This document shows, piece after piece, positions 33,079 through 45,609 of a DNA stretch of 64,000 nt. The first letter of the stretch is position 1, and the number at the start of each line of letters is the position of its first letter. Location of the stretch: the NCBI GenBank assembly GCA_023078685.1, contig JALGAS010000003.1, positions 1,674,001-1,738,000 of the forward strand, read 5' to 3'. The translations under genes were made by a program, and so were the position numbers. Under the pieces are notes generated by a model that worked only from the letters and a program-made list of their open reading frames with translations, was not told the origin of the DNA and ran no database searches. This stretch comes from Neopestalotiopsis rosae (lineage: Eukaryota > Ascomycota > Sordariomycetes > Amphisphaeriales > Sporocadaceae).

Positions 33079-34105
33079 TTTGGCTGAAAGTTTGGTTTTT
33101 GGTTTTGTATTGATTTAGACAATAATAATTTGAGAGAGTGTGTGTTTGTTAATGTGAAACGAAGGATGACCAGCAACGAATGGGAATGTAAGACAGCACA
33201 GCTGTTTGTTTGGTTGAGAAAGAGGCGGAACCGTGGATTGATGAACGAAGGTGCAGAATGAAGATCAAAAAAGAGCATAAGAAACCGACGAGATGTGCGT
33301 AGATCTTATAGAAAGTTAATCTGGTTCCATCATCATTGCCAAGTCCCAGTTCCGGGAAACCATACAATAGTAACCTATTCACCCCCCTGTCATCCCAACG
33401 GGCGCAGCAACAACGCTGACCAGATGGACAGGACCGACTGTTACCAGACTCCTGTCACCTAAAACTTGACGCCCATACCCCAGCGTTGTTGAGCTTGACG
33501 TTGCGCGCAAGCATCGTCAGTTCAGCAGACTGCTGGCAGTTGCAACAAGCCAAGACTTTGGGAGACGAATTTGGTTGGTGGAAAAGAGCAAAATGTCGTC
33601 TGAAGGATGTATCAGAGTGTCCCTGACTGGCCGATCATAGCCAAGGCAAGGGCCAATGACACCCTGGTCAGTCGCTCAGTATAAGATCCGATGCACCTGC
33701 CAAGACCCCGGGTTCCTGGAAAGATCCGAACCAAACCAAACCCAAAGAAAATCCCCACGGCCGAGCCAATTATTTGGTGGGTAGGAGGGAGCAAGATACA
33801 TAGAAGAGAGAGTGAAATTTCCAGGAAGTAGCATCAAAGCGGCTAACGGGTGAGCCGCATCGCATGGCATCTCCTTGGTGTCTCGGGTTCCTGTGTCGGA
33901 GTTGAGCTTGTTGCCTCAGACCCCTGACAGCCCTGGATATAGTAGCTCCACTCTCCAGCGCTAAGCTTAATTCCAACTCATCACGGGCCCTCGGATGGTC
34001 CCTGCCCTTAGGTACGCTGCGGGTCAACGGTTTGATGTCCCTTGACGTCCCTTGTTGAGCCTCAATCGGGGGGGCCTGGGGGCCAGTTTGGGGGTCATCC
34101 CATTG

Positions 34106-34136
34106 CTACCTACCTACCTACCTCCTACCTCCTACT
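34106..34136. repeat. CTAC/CTCCTAC microsatellite
   Basis: Four CTAC units followed by two CTCCTAC-like units. Simple tandem repeat in non-coding DNA. Confidence 0.9.
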
Positions 34137-37100
34137 GCTACCATTTGGCACTCACCCGCCGGACCTTGAGACCTTGCACATGACTACGTTTTCAACTTCA
34201 GCTTCAACTAACTTGACCTGCCCATCCAATCTAAACCTATCTCAGGCCTCGATCGCGATACACACCCAAAAGCAGACATCTGACAGACTGATCTCTTTTC
34301 GGCTGATGGCCAGGGATTAAGCCGATCAAAGGCACCCCACCATCTTCTTCTGGACCCAATGCAGACCATCATCCAATCTCTTGCCCTCCTCGTACCCGGT
34401 TGATCCAACTTCTCAGGGAGACATGAGCGGGTCGGGTAACGGACGCCATGACTCTTGATCCCGCGTCGGCCCTGCAGGAGTTTGGTCTTGCCTTGCACCT
34501 CCACCGGTGTTTCCGTTAAGACCGAGGCAGCAAACGGGGCCAAGGTCGTGTGAGAGGATAGAGGGAGGGACAGATGAAGTCCATTCACGCAGAGTCGCCG
34601 AGATACAGCTCTGATCCGTTTCAAGATCCTACCATCGTGAGCTCGACTGGAGAATGACTCGTCCCAACATCAGCCGCCAACCAACAGACCTGACCGCGAG
34701 TGTGTCCATCCCTTCAGGACAATGCAGAAAACTTCTCATCTTTTCCATCTTGTGAGACGACACTCATGAAACTTGGAGACTTGACTCAAATGTCTCCACA
34801 GAGTCTCTCGTGGTGAAGCATCTTATTTCTTGGCATCTTAAGCATCTGCTTTTTCAACCATTTGCTCATTTTTGTATACCATACGTTGATAAAATCGCCA
34901 AACACCTGCTCTCAAGCCATGTTACCAGGGACAGCCACCCACCTAAATCGACGCCGTCGGACCGCGAGCCTAAAGTGTCAGGGTTGTTTCCGCGTCGATC
35001 GACTTTTCAATAATCGGAACATGCAATGCTTGCATGAAACCAGCTGTCCTTTCAAGCGCTTATGACCGGAGGATGCCCGAGACTGATTGTTCCATTTATG
35101 GTCCAGGCAGAGCCTTGGCCTTTCATCATGACCATATGAATGGGTATGTTGGCGGTCAAAATATGACCACCCACAGTTGGACAGACCTCCCAGAATCATG
35201 TCATGGACATGTTGTGATGACATTCTGACGACATGAAGTTCATCGGCGGATACAAGTCTCATGAGGCCGATGCCACGTATCCCAGCATACTCAAGACATG
35301 ATATCGAACTGATAGGCACTACATCGTGTGTCAGCGAGATGTCTTGCCAACTGGCCGGGGAGGCATCGAAGGATGAAAGGTCTCGGCCTCACGCCCGCAT
35401 CTGACTTCATGGCTGCCCAACTGAAGAAGAAACCACTCGCTTCTGTTCCGGTTGGGCAACTTGGTGAGCGTCATTTGTCCAACGAGATCAATCACAAGTC
35501 TCCGTGACGACGAAATACACATCCGTGACCATTTGCCGTCCAGACCGCTTCGGCCAAGATAGTAGGACGAGCCACAATTCTCGTGCTCACAATCACCCGT
35601 ATGATCACTCATGCTATCGGGTAGCTCAAAGGTGGTATTGCAAAGATATGTCAACCAAGGGCGTACCCCTGGCTCAATATTCATCCCTAGGTCCGAGAGA
35701 CAAACCGGCCGCTTATTGCTGATGCAGCATCGTATGGGGCGAGATGCTTCTCTAGTGTGGGTACCGTACATGTCAACTATCGTGAGTTGTCGTCTTGTGT
35801 GGTGGCGGGACAAAAAAAAGGTTGTTCGTTTCAAAGACCTTTTTCCGGATGCGCTTCGCTTCGATATATCGTTCAACCTCTGCTGCATGCAGCCCGCACT
35901 GCAGGACCGGTAGCCGCTTACTATTTCGTATCACATCATGAACCATGCAACGACCTCTGATCTCTTAAATCACAATCCTTCTCGCGACGCTGGGGAGATG
36001 ATTGCTGCTCTTCTTTGGTGATTGGACAGTTGGAGAAAGAACCATAGCGGGATTCCTTCCCGTAAAGGCAGGATAGGAAGGAAAAAAGAACTTTACTTTC
36101 TTTCACTATGGGAGCGAAAAGCCGGCAGTTATGTGTCTGCAGCAAGAGGGCCATCCCGTGTGCGGCCAACACTGTTTGAACTCCGCCCCCCTAGTTCTCT
36201 CCACGCGACTGATGAAGCAAAGGACCACACTTTTCACCGCTTGTGGCGGTGTGCCTCCGTCTTACATCTATCACTCTTCGTCACCTTTGTCACCTTTATC
36301 AAGCCTATACCTGCCCAGTACTAATTGGGCATTCCGACAGGGTTCTCTCGGAAGAGCGAAGCGGTAAGGCTGGTTTAAACTTCTGGCGGTGTGTGGGCCC
36401 CCCTCAAAGCCCCTTTGCTGTGATGGTTGAGATGTCTCGACACTTCATAAGCCACGCAGATCTTGGGTTACGGCACTATCACAAATAAAGTTCAGCCATC
36501 AAGACCGGCGACAACCCCTACTATGACGGCCCCATTGTTCCTATACTGTATATGTATACCATGTAGATCCTTGGTATATCTACATGCAGGCAACAGGAGG
36601 CAGGGGCAGGCAAACGATGGAAAAGGGCCGCGGCAAGGGCAGGCCAAGGACAGAGGGCATATTATGACATGCTGTCGGGGCGGGAGTGGGGGAATGGGGG
36701 AACGGCTGCGGCGTCAAGATCAAGCCAATCGATTCGCGTACCGAGAATGGCTCTCAATCATGCAGAGTCTATGCGGTCACTTCTTCTATAATCAGTCGAT
36801 ATTGCACGGTACTATGGCACTCCCGGCCAGGCAAAGAGGCAAGAGCCGTTCGACACCTAACTACCAACTGAGTGAGTAGACCGAGATAGGTGAGTCTCAT
36901 GCTCCTCAAAAACTTAAAAGTAGGGAGCCACGGCCGAGTTTATACATGATCGTCATGAAAAGTCTTCGTATATCATCTCCGCGCTAGGACTCGCATGCGA
37001 CACGAGAACCATGATGGATGCTCCGACTTCGAACAATGTCAGAATACGGAAAAGTCTAGGACTTTCGCATATTTGCTAATCTCCCTCTCTGTGCTACCCA

Positions 37101-38438
37101 CAATTTTGTTGCACTATTCAGTTTCGTGTACGCGTCTTTGGCGTCTAACATCAATGTTGCGAAGGCCAAAAGAAACTGAGCAACGCCGCCCTGTCCTCCA
37201 AGGACGTCCGTCTCAGCTGACAATATTCGGCCTCCCTTTGCTTTTCTTCCTTCCTGCGGCGGCACAGAAATATCCGCCTATGATTGGCGATGAAAAAAAA
37301 AAGATTATAAAAAGCAAGTAGGACAGAACAAGGAAGATACGAAAGGAAATGAACTAAAATGAGGAGGAGAAAAATATCCCTGCAGCTTGACACTAACCTA
37401 GTCGCTCAACAGCCATAGGACTATTCCGTACATGGGGGAAAACATTCCAAGACCAATCACATGCTGTTTTGGCAGAATTGTCCGTTTGTCACGGATCCGT
37501 CTCAGCCATGAGCACAGAGTTCTCCGTACACAACACACGCAATCACAAAAAGTACTGTGACTATGGTGACTATGGCCAAGCGACAGGAGCTGTCAAGTAC
37601 GACGTCAATGTGCCATGGTGCCGGGCTGCCAAATACCCATATCCACTTTCTTGACTGTCTGGCACATGTTTGTGAGGTATCACAACTTATCTGCAATAAC
37701 TTCTTCAACATGTCAGCTGAAAACTCGGGGCTAGTGTTCCAATGGAGAGTGCTGGACTATAGCCGACCAAACGACAAGCCCCCAAACCCCACTGGGGACG
37801 CCAGGCGTTGGCATATTCGAGTGGGGTCCAACTAAAATACTACAGTAGTCTCATGCACAACAGTATACTAACCCAAGGAGCAAAAATGCTGCTAGGGTAA
37901 ACAGGCAAACAAAGTCGTAGAAACGACGATGGATTGAAAAATGCATGTGTGTAGATTACAGTTATCAACTTTCTCTTGATATTTCCATAGATATTATTGA
38001 TAATACGAAATCAATCTAGATGGCTAATTGGTCGCGTGCCATTAGTACTTTTTCAATACAGTGCTGTCTTTTGTAAGATTTTTTTCTTCCCTGTTGTTTT
38101 CTTTTCCTTCTAATGAGGGGCTCATGCATGCGGCAAATGACCGATGGCATGTTGTTTGATCTCAATCCCGTCACAAGTTTTTTTTTTATTTTCTCTTGCC
38201 CTTTCTGCCCCCATCCACCTCAGGATCGAGTGAGTGATACGAAATCAATTTTTCTTTTCTACGTCGTTGAAGAAGTGATGCTAACGAGAAGACAAAAATC
38301 CCAACTGAAAAAGCAAAGGGTAGCGTTAAACCCCGGTTATTTTCTCTTCCCTCGAGAAATAACAGGAGTCCAAGAATAGCCAATCGCGATCAGTTTTATT
38401 CTCATACTTGCCAACAAATGCTACCACACCATAGCAGC

Positions 38439-38541
38439 GGTGCTGTAACCCGGCAATCGGTTTGCCGGATGCTCTCCCGTTGACCGGCTGCACGTGGATC
38501 AGAAAAGGGCGCATCGATGAGTTGTGGCCAAGGGATGTTGT
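38439..38541. repeat. Dispersed ~100-bp repeat, copy 2
   Basis: Same orientation as 19959-20061. Contains a perfect 7-bp hairpin, stem 38450-38456 with 38462-38468 and a 5-nt loop. Flanks of the two copies do not match, so the homologous unit ends near these coordinates. Confidence 0.85.
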
Positions 38542-39455
38542 TTTCCATCCTCCATTTAGTCTCCTCTTGCTTTTGTCTCGTTTCCATTTTTTTCTTAATC
38601 TGCTTTTCCTTCCCCCAACTGTCATGCGCATACATGTCTTGCATTATAGTAAACGGCTTCTGTTCTCATGGTTGGTCATGATCTTTTTTTCTCGTCAAAC
38701 TTGTGCGAATTGACTAGATACCAATATAGGTATGTACCTATATACCTAATGCATGTATGAAGTACGTGAGTGCAGGGGGGCAATGAACCATGCGCCCACC
38801 CTCCAGTACGAAGAGGTGCCGCTATGCGTTATCTGATGGAATCATTACCACCTCATTCATATCCTATACTAATGTAGCAAAACTAGCCTGCCATCAGTGC
38901 TGTCCTTTGCACGTTACATTGCAGGTACTTTCGAGAAGAATACAAATCTCCAGGAGCGCCATCCGCGGCTTCTTGGTACTTGTGGTTCGCCACGTGTGCT
39001 CTCTTGCCGATTTTGCTTCTTTCATGCGGATCATCAGGTTTGTATGGAGATTTTTTTCCGGCTTGTGTTAGGCTGAGGGGAAAATATCGTCGCCTGCTCT
39101 TCGACACAGATCATTGGCACAAGTTCAGAGTAAGATATTATTCTTTTATTGACACTTACTGGGTTTTGTTGGATCCCAACGACTCTCTAGCAATAGGTAA
39201 CACCGTCCGTCGGACGCCGACTAAGCCATGCTTGTCAAAAACACTTTTAATCGCCAGTAATATGCAGCCGGCCCTTGACGCCGTTTTACCATTTTAGCAC
39301 ACCCCAGTAATCCTTTCGTCATTCTAACACGGGCCCAGGACAAAGAAAGAAGAAAAAGGAAAAAAGAAAATCTGTAAAGAGCAAACCAACGCCAATGCAA
39401 ATGATACATGGATTGGCCCAAACTCTGTTTGTTCTCACCTCCTTTCTTCTTCACA

Positions 39456-40844
39456 TTAGTTTGTGTACTTTCGCAGCGGGAATGCATCGCCAGGCATGGG
39501 CTCGAGGTGCCAGGTCTTGGCCAGGTCCTTCTCGAAGGCATCATGCCAGTCCCTCTGGAGCTCAGTGGGAATGGTCCATCCCATCTCGGAGCTTCGAACC
39601 CGCATGCGCACGAGATGCCGCTTCTCCTGCTTGGCCTGGCCATTGGTGAAGCCCTCGCGGCGGTGAAGGACAGCCAGGTTGTTGATGAAGTGCATGTCAC
39701 CGGGCTGAGTCTTGATTTCGAGCTGAGTAGCCTTTGCGATGGCCTCGATGAGATCCAGAGCCTCCTTCTGGCGCTCATTGGTCTTGGGCAGATGCTCAGG
39801 TCGCGGGTGTGTAGCATTGCCGAGAAGAGGTGTTCGACCAAAATTCATGATGAGGCGAGAATCCTCCTGGAAGATGACAGGACGACACTGGAAATGCGGG
39901 CTGTGTATTATCTAGTTAGCCGTCTCTTCTTCAACATCATTATGAGTGATAATCCATAAGACTCACAATGCAAAGGGCCAGTCCGACTTGGCCAAAGTGC
40001 GGATGACATCGGGCCGATGGGCCGCGAGAACGTTGTAAATGTTGTAGGCGGAAGCAATGATACAGCGACCTCCACTTGCTGCAGTGCTCCTCGTCAACCA
40101 TGAAGCAATGTCACCTGCTTCCTCGGTGTGAAACGTCTACAGCCCACAAAGTCAGTACATTGTTTCCCTAGGATCGTTGGATGCAGTCGTGCATACAATT
40201 GCAGTGGTTGAATGGCGGTGATGGCCAATCTTGTCCTTTGAGCTGTTATCTGCAACAATGTGCACTAGAAACTTGATTAGTGATGCATGCCAAGAAAAAC
40301 GTTTGTCATCCCTTACCGAGCATGTTGCCCTTGTGATCTTGACAGCCGCGTTGATCAGCAACATGTGCCTGGACTCCGAGCCAAATCATTGTCAGGTCCT
40401 CAACAGTGAAATCACTGGGATTGATCCCACGAATGACGCCAAATCCTCGTCCATCGTAAATTTCTCGTCTGACATCCCTGAGCTTGCGTCCGAGAGCGGG
40501 CAGCGGGAAGTTCTCGCTGGTGATGGAATCACCATCGAGCTCAAGAGCTGTCATTCATATCAGCACAACTGCGAGAAGCCAAGAGGCCGCGAGATGACAA
40601 TACCCTTGAAGGTCACAAGAGCGGATCGAAGCTCAACAAGATCGCCCTCGCTCAATTGGCAAACGAAGTCCTCTGCGTGCTTGAAATCTGCACCCGTCCA
40701 GGCAAGCGGGTGATTCAAGACAGGTGCAAATCCGGTCGGAAGGCTGGAGAGAGAGTCGTTGGCTCCAGGTTGACAACATTGTCGCGAAGGGACCTGCAGG
40801 TCACCGACGGTAGAATGAGCAAGCGTGGGGCCAGTGTGATCCAT
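39456..40844 (-). CDS. TauD/TfdA-family Fe(II)/2-oxoglutarate dioxygenase
   Basis: Five exons (40604-40844, 40317-40547, 40197-40264, 39967-40136, 39456-39900) join in frame to 384 residues. The fold markers are clear: an N-terminal RRExxxGxGFGVIRG-type block, an HIVADN segment, and the metal site beginning at H183 (FHTEEAGDIASW). AASGG and YNVLAAHRPD follow, then RPVIF and MNFGR, the distal H316 in NLAVLHRREGF, and Arg residues near 335-339 for 2-oxoglutarate. Such enzymes hydroxylate small molecules, sometimes releasing sulfite or other groups; the substrate cannot be read here. The usual His-x-Asp is His-Thr-Glu, so the carboxylate ligand is Glu (or is provided by D189). No signal peptide. 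The leader upstream of 40844 is open but lacks an ATG. It is not in an obvious biosynthetic cluster, although a Zn2Cys6 gene lies 5 kb away. Confidence 0.9.
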
Positions 40845-43800
40845 TGTGAAAGATCTGGTCAAACTGGTCAGTTGGAGATTCAGTGTAATAGGAAGGACCA
40901 AGTTCTACTTGCTAGGTTGGATGTTGATCCAGTATTATATCCCGTGGACAAAAGAACGAACGACCTCGTGCAGGGGCGTTGTATCAGGCGGTCAACCAGG
41001 GATGGCCCAGATCAAAAGGTAGAAGCAAGTCTGACCCTTTATCTCGATGATGAGCAGTACGAATCTCGAGAGGTCTCTCGATGAGCAGGCTCGTACAGAG
41101 CTGTGATCTGGTTGACAGGGTAAGTGATTGATCAGTTGCAGAGAACGCAAGAAAATAGAGAGTTAGAATTGTAATGAAAATATTGAGAGAATGATGAGAA
41201 GTGGGAAGAGAAGACAAAGAGGGGACGCACCCAGAGATTTTATTTATGTTGCTGCTGTGAATACTCAGATTTCATGAGGAAAGCGCAGTCGTCGTTTGTT
41301 TGGCAACCGCTCTCTGATCAATAATTGCTAGTAAACTCCGTGGCAGGCGCAGGTTGGGGAAAACGGCGGTAACGGCTGGGACATGCCTGATACAATTCAC
41401 AGAATTTTTTTTGATTGCGACTGCGAAACGTGAGACAAAGAGCTGATCGAATGACGGGTAGTGGTAGATTTGAGGGAAGTCGCATATCATATATATTCGA
41501 CCGGTATGCTGGGTTCCAAGCACGGTTGATATGTTCTTGCAGGGCGAGGATTTATATCCAAGTCCTCTGATACGAGAATCTGCGGAAAGTACGAGCCCCA
41601 GCAGATTCTTACCGCCTGTCAGGTCCCGGGAAAGAACGGTGATGATGGTGGATGAATATGAAGAAGCGTTCCGTGATGCTTAGACAAAGGATGCATGCAT
41701 ACGGCTCAGAGTTCGGTGGGTATCACGACCTTAAGAAAGGCAAGGGCGGCGTAGGTCGGTCACTGAGATAGATGATCATTTGTGACCGATTTTCATGTAT
41801 GCGACCATACAGAGTGTCCAGTCGGTCCCAGGTGAGAAGGCAACGCGCAATGCTTGAAAACGGTACTATATATGTACCTGAGATTTTGTGTGAGTGTGTC
41901 AATGCCACTGGAAATTGGACGAGGTTTATTTGACTTTGGATTGACAGCCACACAAGGTGATTAGGCTCAGTTGAACATTTGAGGAAGAGTACCCCGTCGT
42001 CAGTCACGAGTCCTGCTAGTACAAATGGCAGAATAATAGAAAAGAAGAAAAAAAGCTTGAGAAAAAGAAAAAGAATCATTAAGAAGAACCTATCTCATCG
42101 CAAAAACCATGGAATTATCAATTTACTATAGGTATAGAGAGAGAAGGAGAGTACTAGGGGCGGAAGATAGGGTTGGCCAGACCCGGAATGGAGCATGTCC
42201 CATTATGACCCTAGGGAGGTATGCAGGTGGCCCGGGGGATCGCCATTGGCAGAGTAGAAGGACAGTAGTAGGTAGGTCAATAGTTGTTTTCGAAACTTTT
42301 CCCTTGTTACGAAACCAGGTACGTGCCCGGGATGCTAGGAAAGGCAATGTGCCTCCGAGGGGAAGCACTTACTGAGGGCAATTGTAACGAGTTCCATTTG
42401 ATTGCAGCACCCTATGCATAATGGCGCAGCATACCGCTGGAGCTAGTAACGCGCGGCAAAATCGATCAAAAACATAGCTCAAGGGAAGACTACCAACCTA
42501 CCTTGAGTGACCTATTGCACGCCTCTCTTTGGTGGCAAAAGGGGGTGCATTGGGAAATGGGAGACATGCAGATTTGAATTGAGTTCTGACTGCCTCAAAA
42601 AAAACCCACGATATGTAATGCAGGTAATGTGCTACCACAAGCCGTTGTCATGGGACGGCAAATGGCAGGAAACGTCGGCAAGGTGCGGGCTGCCCCACCA
42701 TTGAACGTTGACCAATTTGCTTAGGTTGTACGGAGTACCTCGATCGAACCACATCAACGCGCGAGATACTCGATTCGTAGGCAGAGAGGCAGCTAAGTCG
42801 GATGAATCAATTGGAAGGTGCCGAAGTACAAGGGTCTTTCCTGAGTGATTTGGCTTGTTGTATGCGTGGCGCTGGCTGTGCTTGCTTCAATTGAAATATC
42901 CTTGCTTTTAGAAGAAGAGGGAGAAGTTGACAGAGCAGGAAAGGACAGACAGACGTATGTCGGTCAATTTATGCCCAAAATAAACGTGATCGAACCACAC
43001 ATCAGGTCGATTGCAAGCAGAGACAGACGGTGAGAACGATGAGAGGGAAAGAGGCAAGTTGGGTCCGTGAGAAAGGAAAGAGCTGCATTTGAAGCGGGGG
43101 AAGGAGAAAAGTGGCGTATGTTGCCGACCTTTACACATACTGACCGGTTGGCGTGTTTCGACGACGCATTAATCCCTACATCAGTATAAACGGATGAAGC
43201 GGGTGCATACACCCCTCCATATACCCACGTCGAACTGTCCGATTTACTGCTAACGATTCTGTGACCATGTAAGTGCGGACTTGCTTGCTTGGACAGCCCG
43301 CCAAGGGGACGAAGATTGAACTTGGCAGAGGCAAGAAAACGTCGATTGATTGATGTACGCAGGCATTCAGGCCAAGATCAGTATGTGCATGTAGTCAGGT
43401 TGATACATAAAATATACTGCTGCTGGCATAGATGATGATATGTGTAGGCGCATTGACTCTGATGCAGCAACGTTAGCCAGATTGCTGATATTGACGACAG
43501 ACTTGAGCGGGCAAGACAGGTAGCCACGTACGGACAATGCAATGTGAAGCACAGCGCACCAGCAACGGAGCTGGAGGAGCTGCCGCCATTTGCCTGTATG
43601 ATCATTTTAAGGAATAGTGGCCCCGAGAGCGTTGTTGAATACTCGTAGTAGCTTGTAGACAGACAGGCATTCCATTCATTTTAGTGTCCTCCATAGGTAG
43701 ACCGGCGCATGCATCCGATCTGCGGTTAGGCCATCGCGCAGCAGGGATACCCAGAAACAGCGTTGCAACCCGACTCCCCGGCTGCGATCAAGAAGCACAG

Positions 43801-45609
43801 CATGAGGTACTATGCAGCAGAGGTGGATATATATATGCAGAGAAAGGGTTGAAGAAAAAAAAAACGGTAGATTTTGCAAGGGGTATACTATGTAGCTTGT
43901 AGTAAAATGTAGTTGTGCGCGTGGGTGGGTATGATTGATCAGGTCTGTCATGGGTTAGAAGAGTGGGCGACCGACCGGTCACTCCCCGTCTTGCAGTGCT
44001 GGCGAGCGGCCGCAGCGGTGGCGTACATCAATCATGACACAACTGCCTGGCTGTTGGGTAATCAATTGATGCGTAGACTCGCCGTTCCATCCACGAGCTG
44101 GATGAGTAAAGAGTATATCTACAGAGTACGCGGTAAATAAATATGTGTACTCAAGTTTGTCTCTGCCGTCTATTTGTAGCCGGATACATAGTAGAATTAG
44201 GTTGATCATCGTTCGTACATGTATGCTGATTAGGCGGCTGCTTGTACTCATCCAGACTGACATCCGGCGCTTCGCATTTCATTGGTAGGTCTAACTATCT
44301 CTGCTACGTATTTATTGGCCCATGCCACTCTCAACTCGGAAGAAGCCATCAGCCATCTCCCTTTCAGGCCCGGCCCAGAGATCTACATACTGCTGTGTTC
44401 CACATCTCGCCATGGTTCAAGCTCGAGGAAGGCCCGGGCCGCAGTGGAATGCGACGCCGCCAAGCCGCAAGGACAGCATAATCGTAGTCTAGGTAAGTAC
44501 TTAGTCGGGCAACAACTACATGAAAGTATATTTTGGAGGTTGAGCATGATAATCGCATTGCTCAGACCTGATACATTGGTAAACTAGCACAGACAACAAC
44601 TGTCAATGGACACCGGAGAGCCGGTATCTACTACCTAGGACATTTATTGGCATGGTTTAGGGGCCGCCAAACAGATTGATGCGAGTACCTAGTTCGGATG
44701 CTCAAGAGCACTCAAGGGTTGCAACAGTCACATGGTACAGGACGTTGGCTCGAGACTGAATTCCCTTTGATGCATTTAGTTCTCGAAAGACATCAACTAC
44801 CTAATAAAGGAAAAGAAATGCACGGGCGGGATGTATGCATGCGCTTGGCATTTTACGTATAATGTACCTTGACATGAGTATGATTTAGAAATTATCGAGC
44901 AACTGGTGAGAGTGGCGTTTGTTAATCCGTCCCCCCACCTCCTCGTCTTGTCGGATGAAACGGAGCGTCAGGGATTGGTGCTATAGACGTTGCATATTGA
45001 CACCAAGCTACTATTAGAATTGTACATTATCACATGTACTTTGTAATATGTCTATATGGTGTATGGTTGTAAAATTCGCATCACATCCCGGAAAACATTG
45101 TATGTACCGTCGTGGGATAACAATTAATATTGCCTCTTCCGGGTAGTCGTATATCGACTCTCGATACTGACCATTCCGCAGCCACTGCCACTTCTCCCTC
45201 AAAAAGATGATGGGCTTAATGGCCGTCGACTCTGGACCTCACGTTGTCACGGCAGTGAATTCTCATTTGGCTCTGTCCATCCCACGCTCTAGGTACCGTG
45301 TAGAGACACCCCTTTACTTCTCAGGAACATAAGTGCCGATCTACCGGTGTAACTTCATTTTCCGCTCTGCATTAGGTTCCGTTGGGCTACCGCAATGCGC
45401 CCGCGGTTCCACCCGCCAAAGAGGCCTCGAAGTAAAAGAATCCTCAGCGGATTCTCTGTATGTGGTGTATAGCATGTAATATGCCTTTATGCGCCCAACC
45501 AATAGGGACGGTGATCTTTCGTGGCGATTCAGACCAATCAGAAAAAGACTGAGTCGCACAACTGTACGGGCAGAACATCCCGAATTATATGCTTCGCGTG
45601 GAAGCGCTC
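40845..45609. other. 4.8-kb region without a supported gene
   Basis: The left part is promoter and leader of the dioxygenase. The rest holds short frames only and is AT-rich from about 43.4 kb. Confidence 0.5.

Larger units (their letters stand above)
33079..39455. other. 6.4-kb gene-free region with repeat copy 2
   Basis: No frame here resembles a protein. It contains a CTAC microsatellite (34106-34136), a purine-rich G-dense stretch (36590-36710), T-rich runs at 38080-38110 and 38178-38200, and the second copy of the dispersed repeat. Confidence 0.5.

Noticed and set aside
35331..35888. 185-codon minus-strand frame
   Set aside because: No ATG-led domain structure, mixed composition, and equally long frames on the other strand.
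40231..40713. 160-codon plus-strand frame over the dioxygenase gene
   Set aside because: Crosses exons and introns of the well-supported minus-strand gene.
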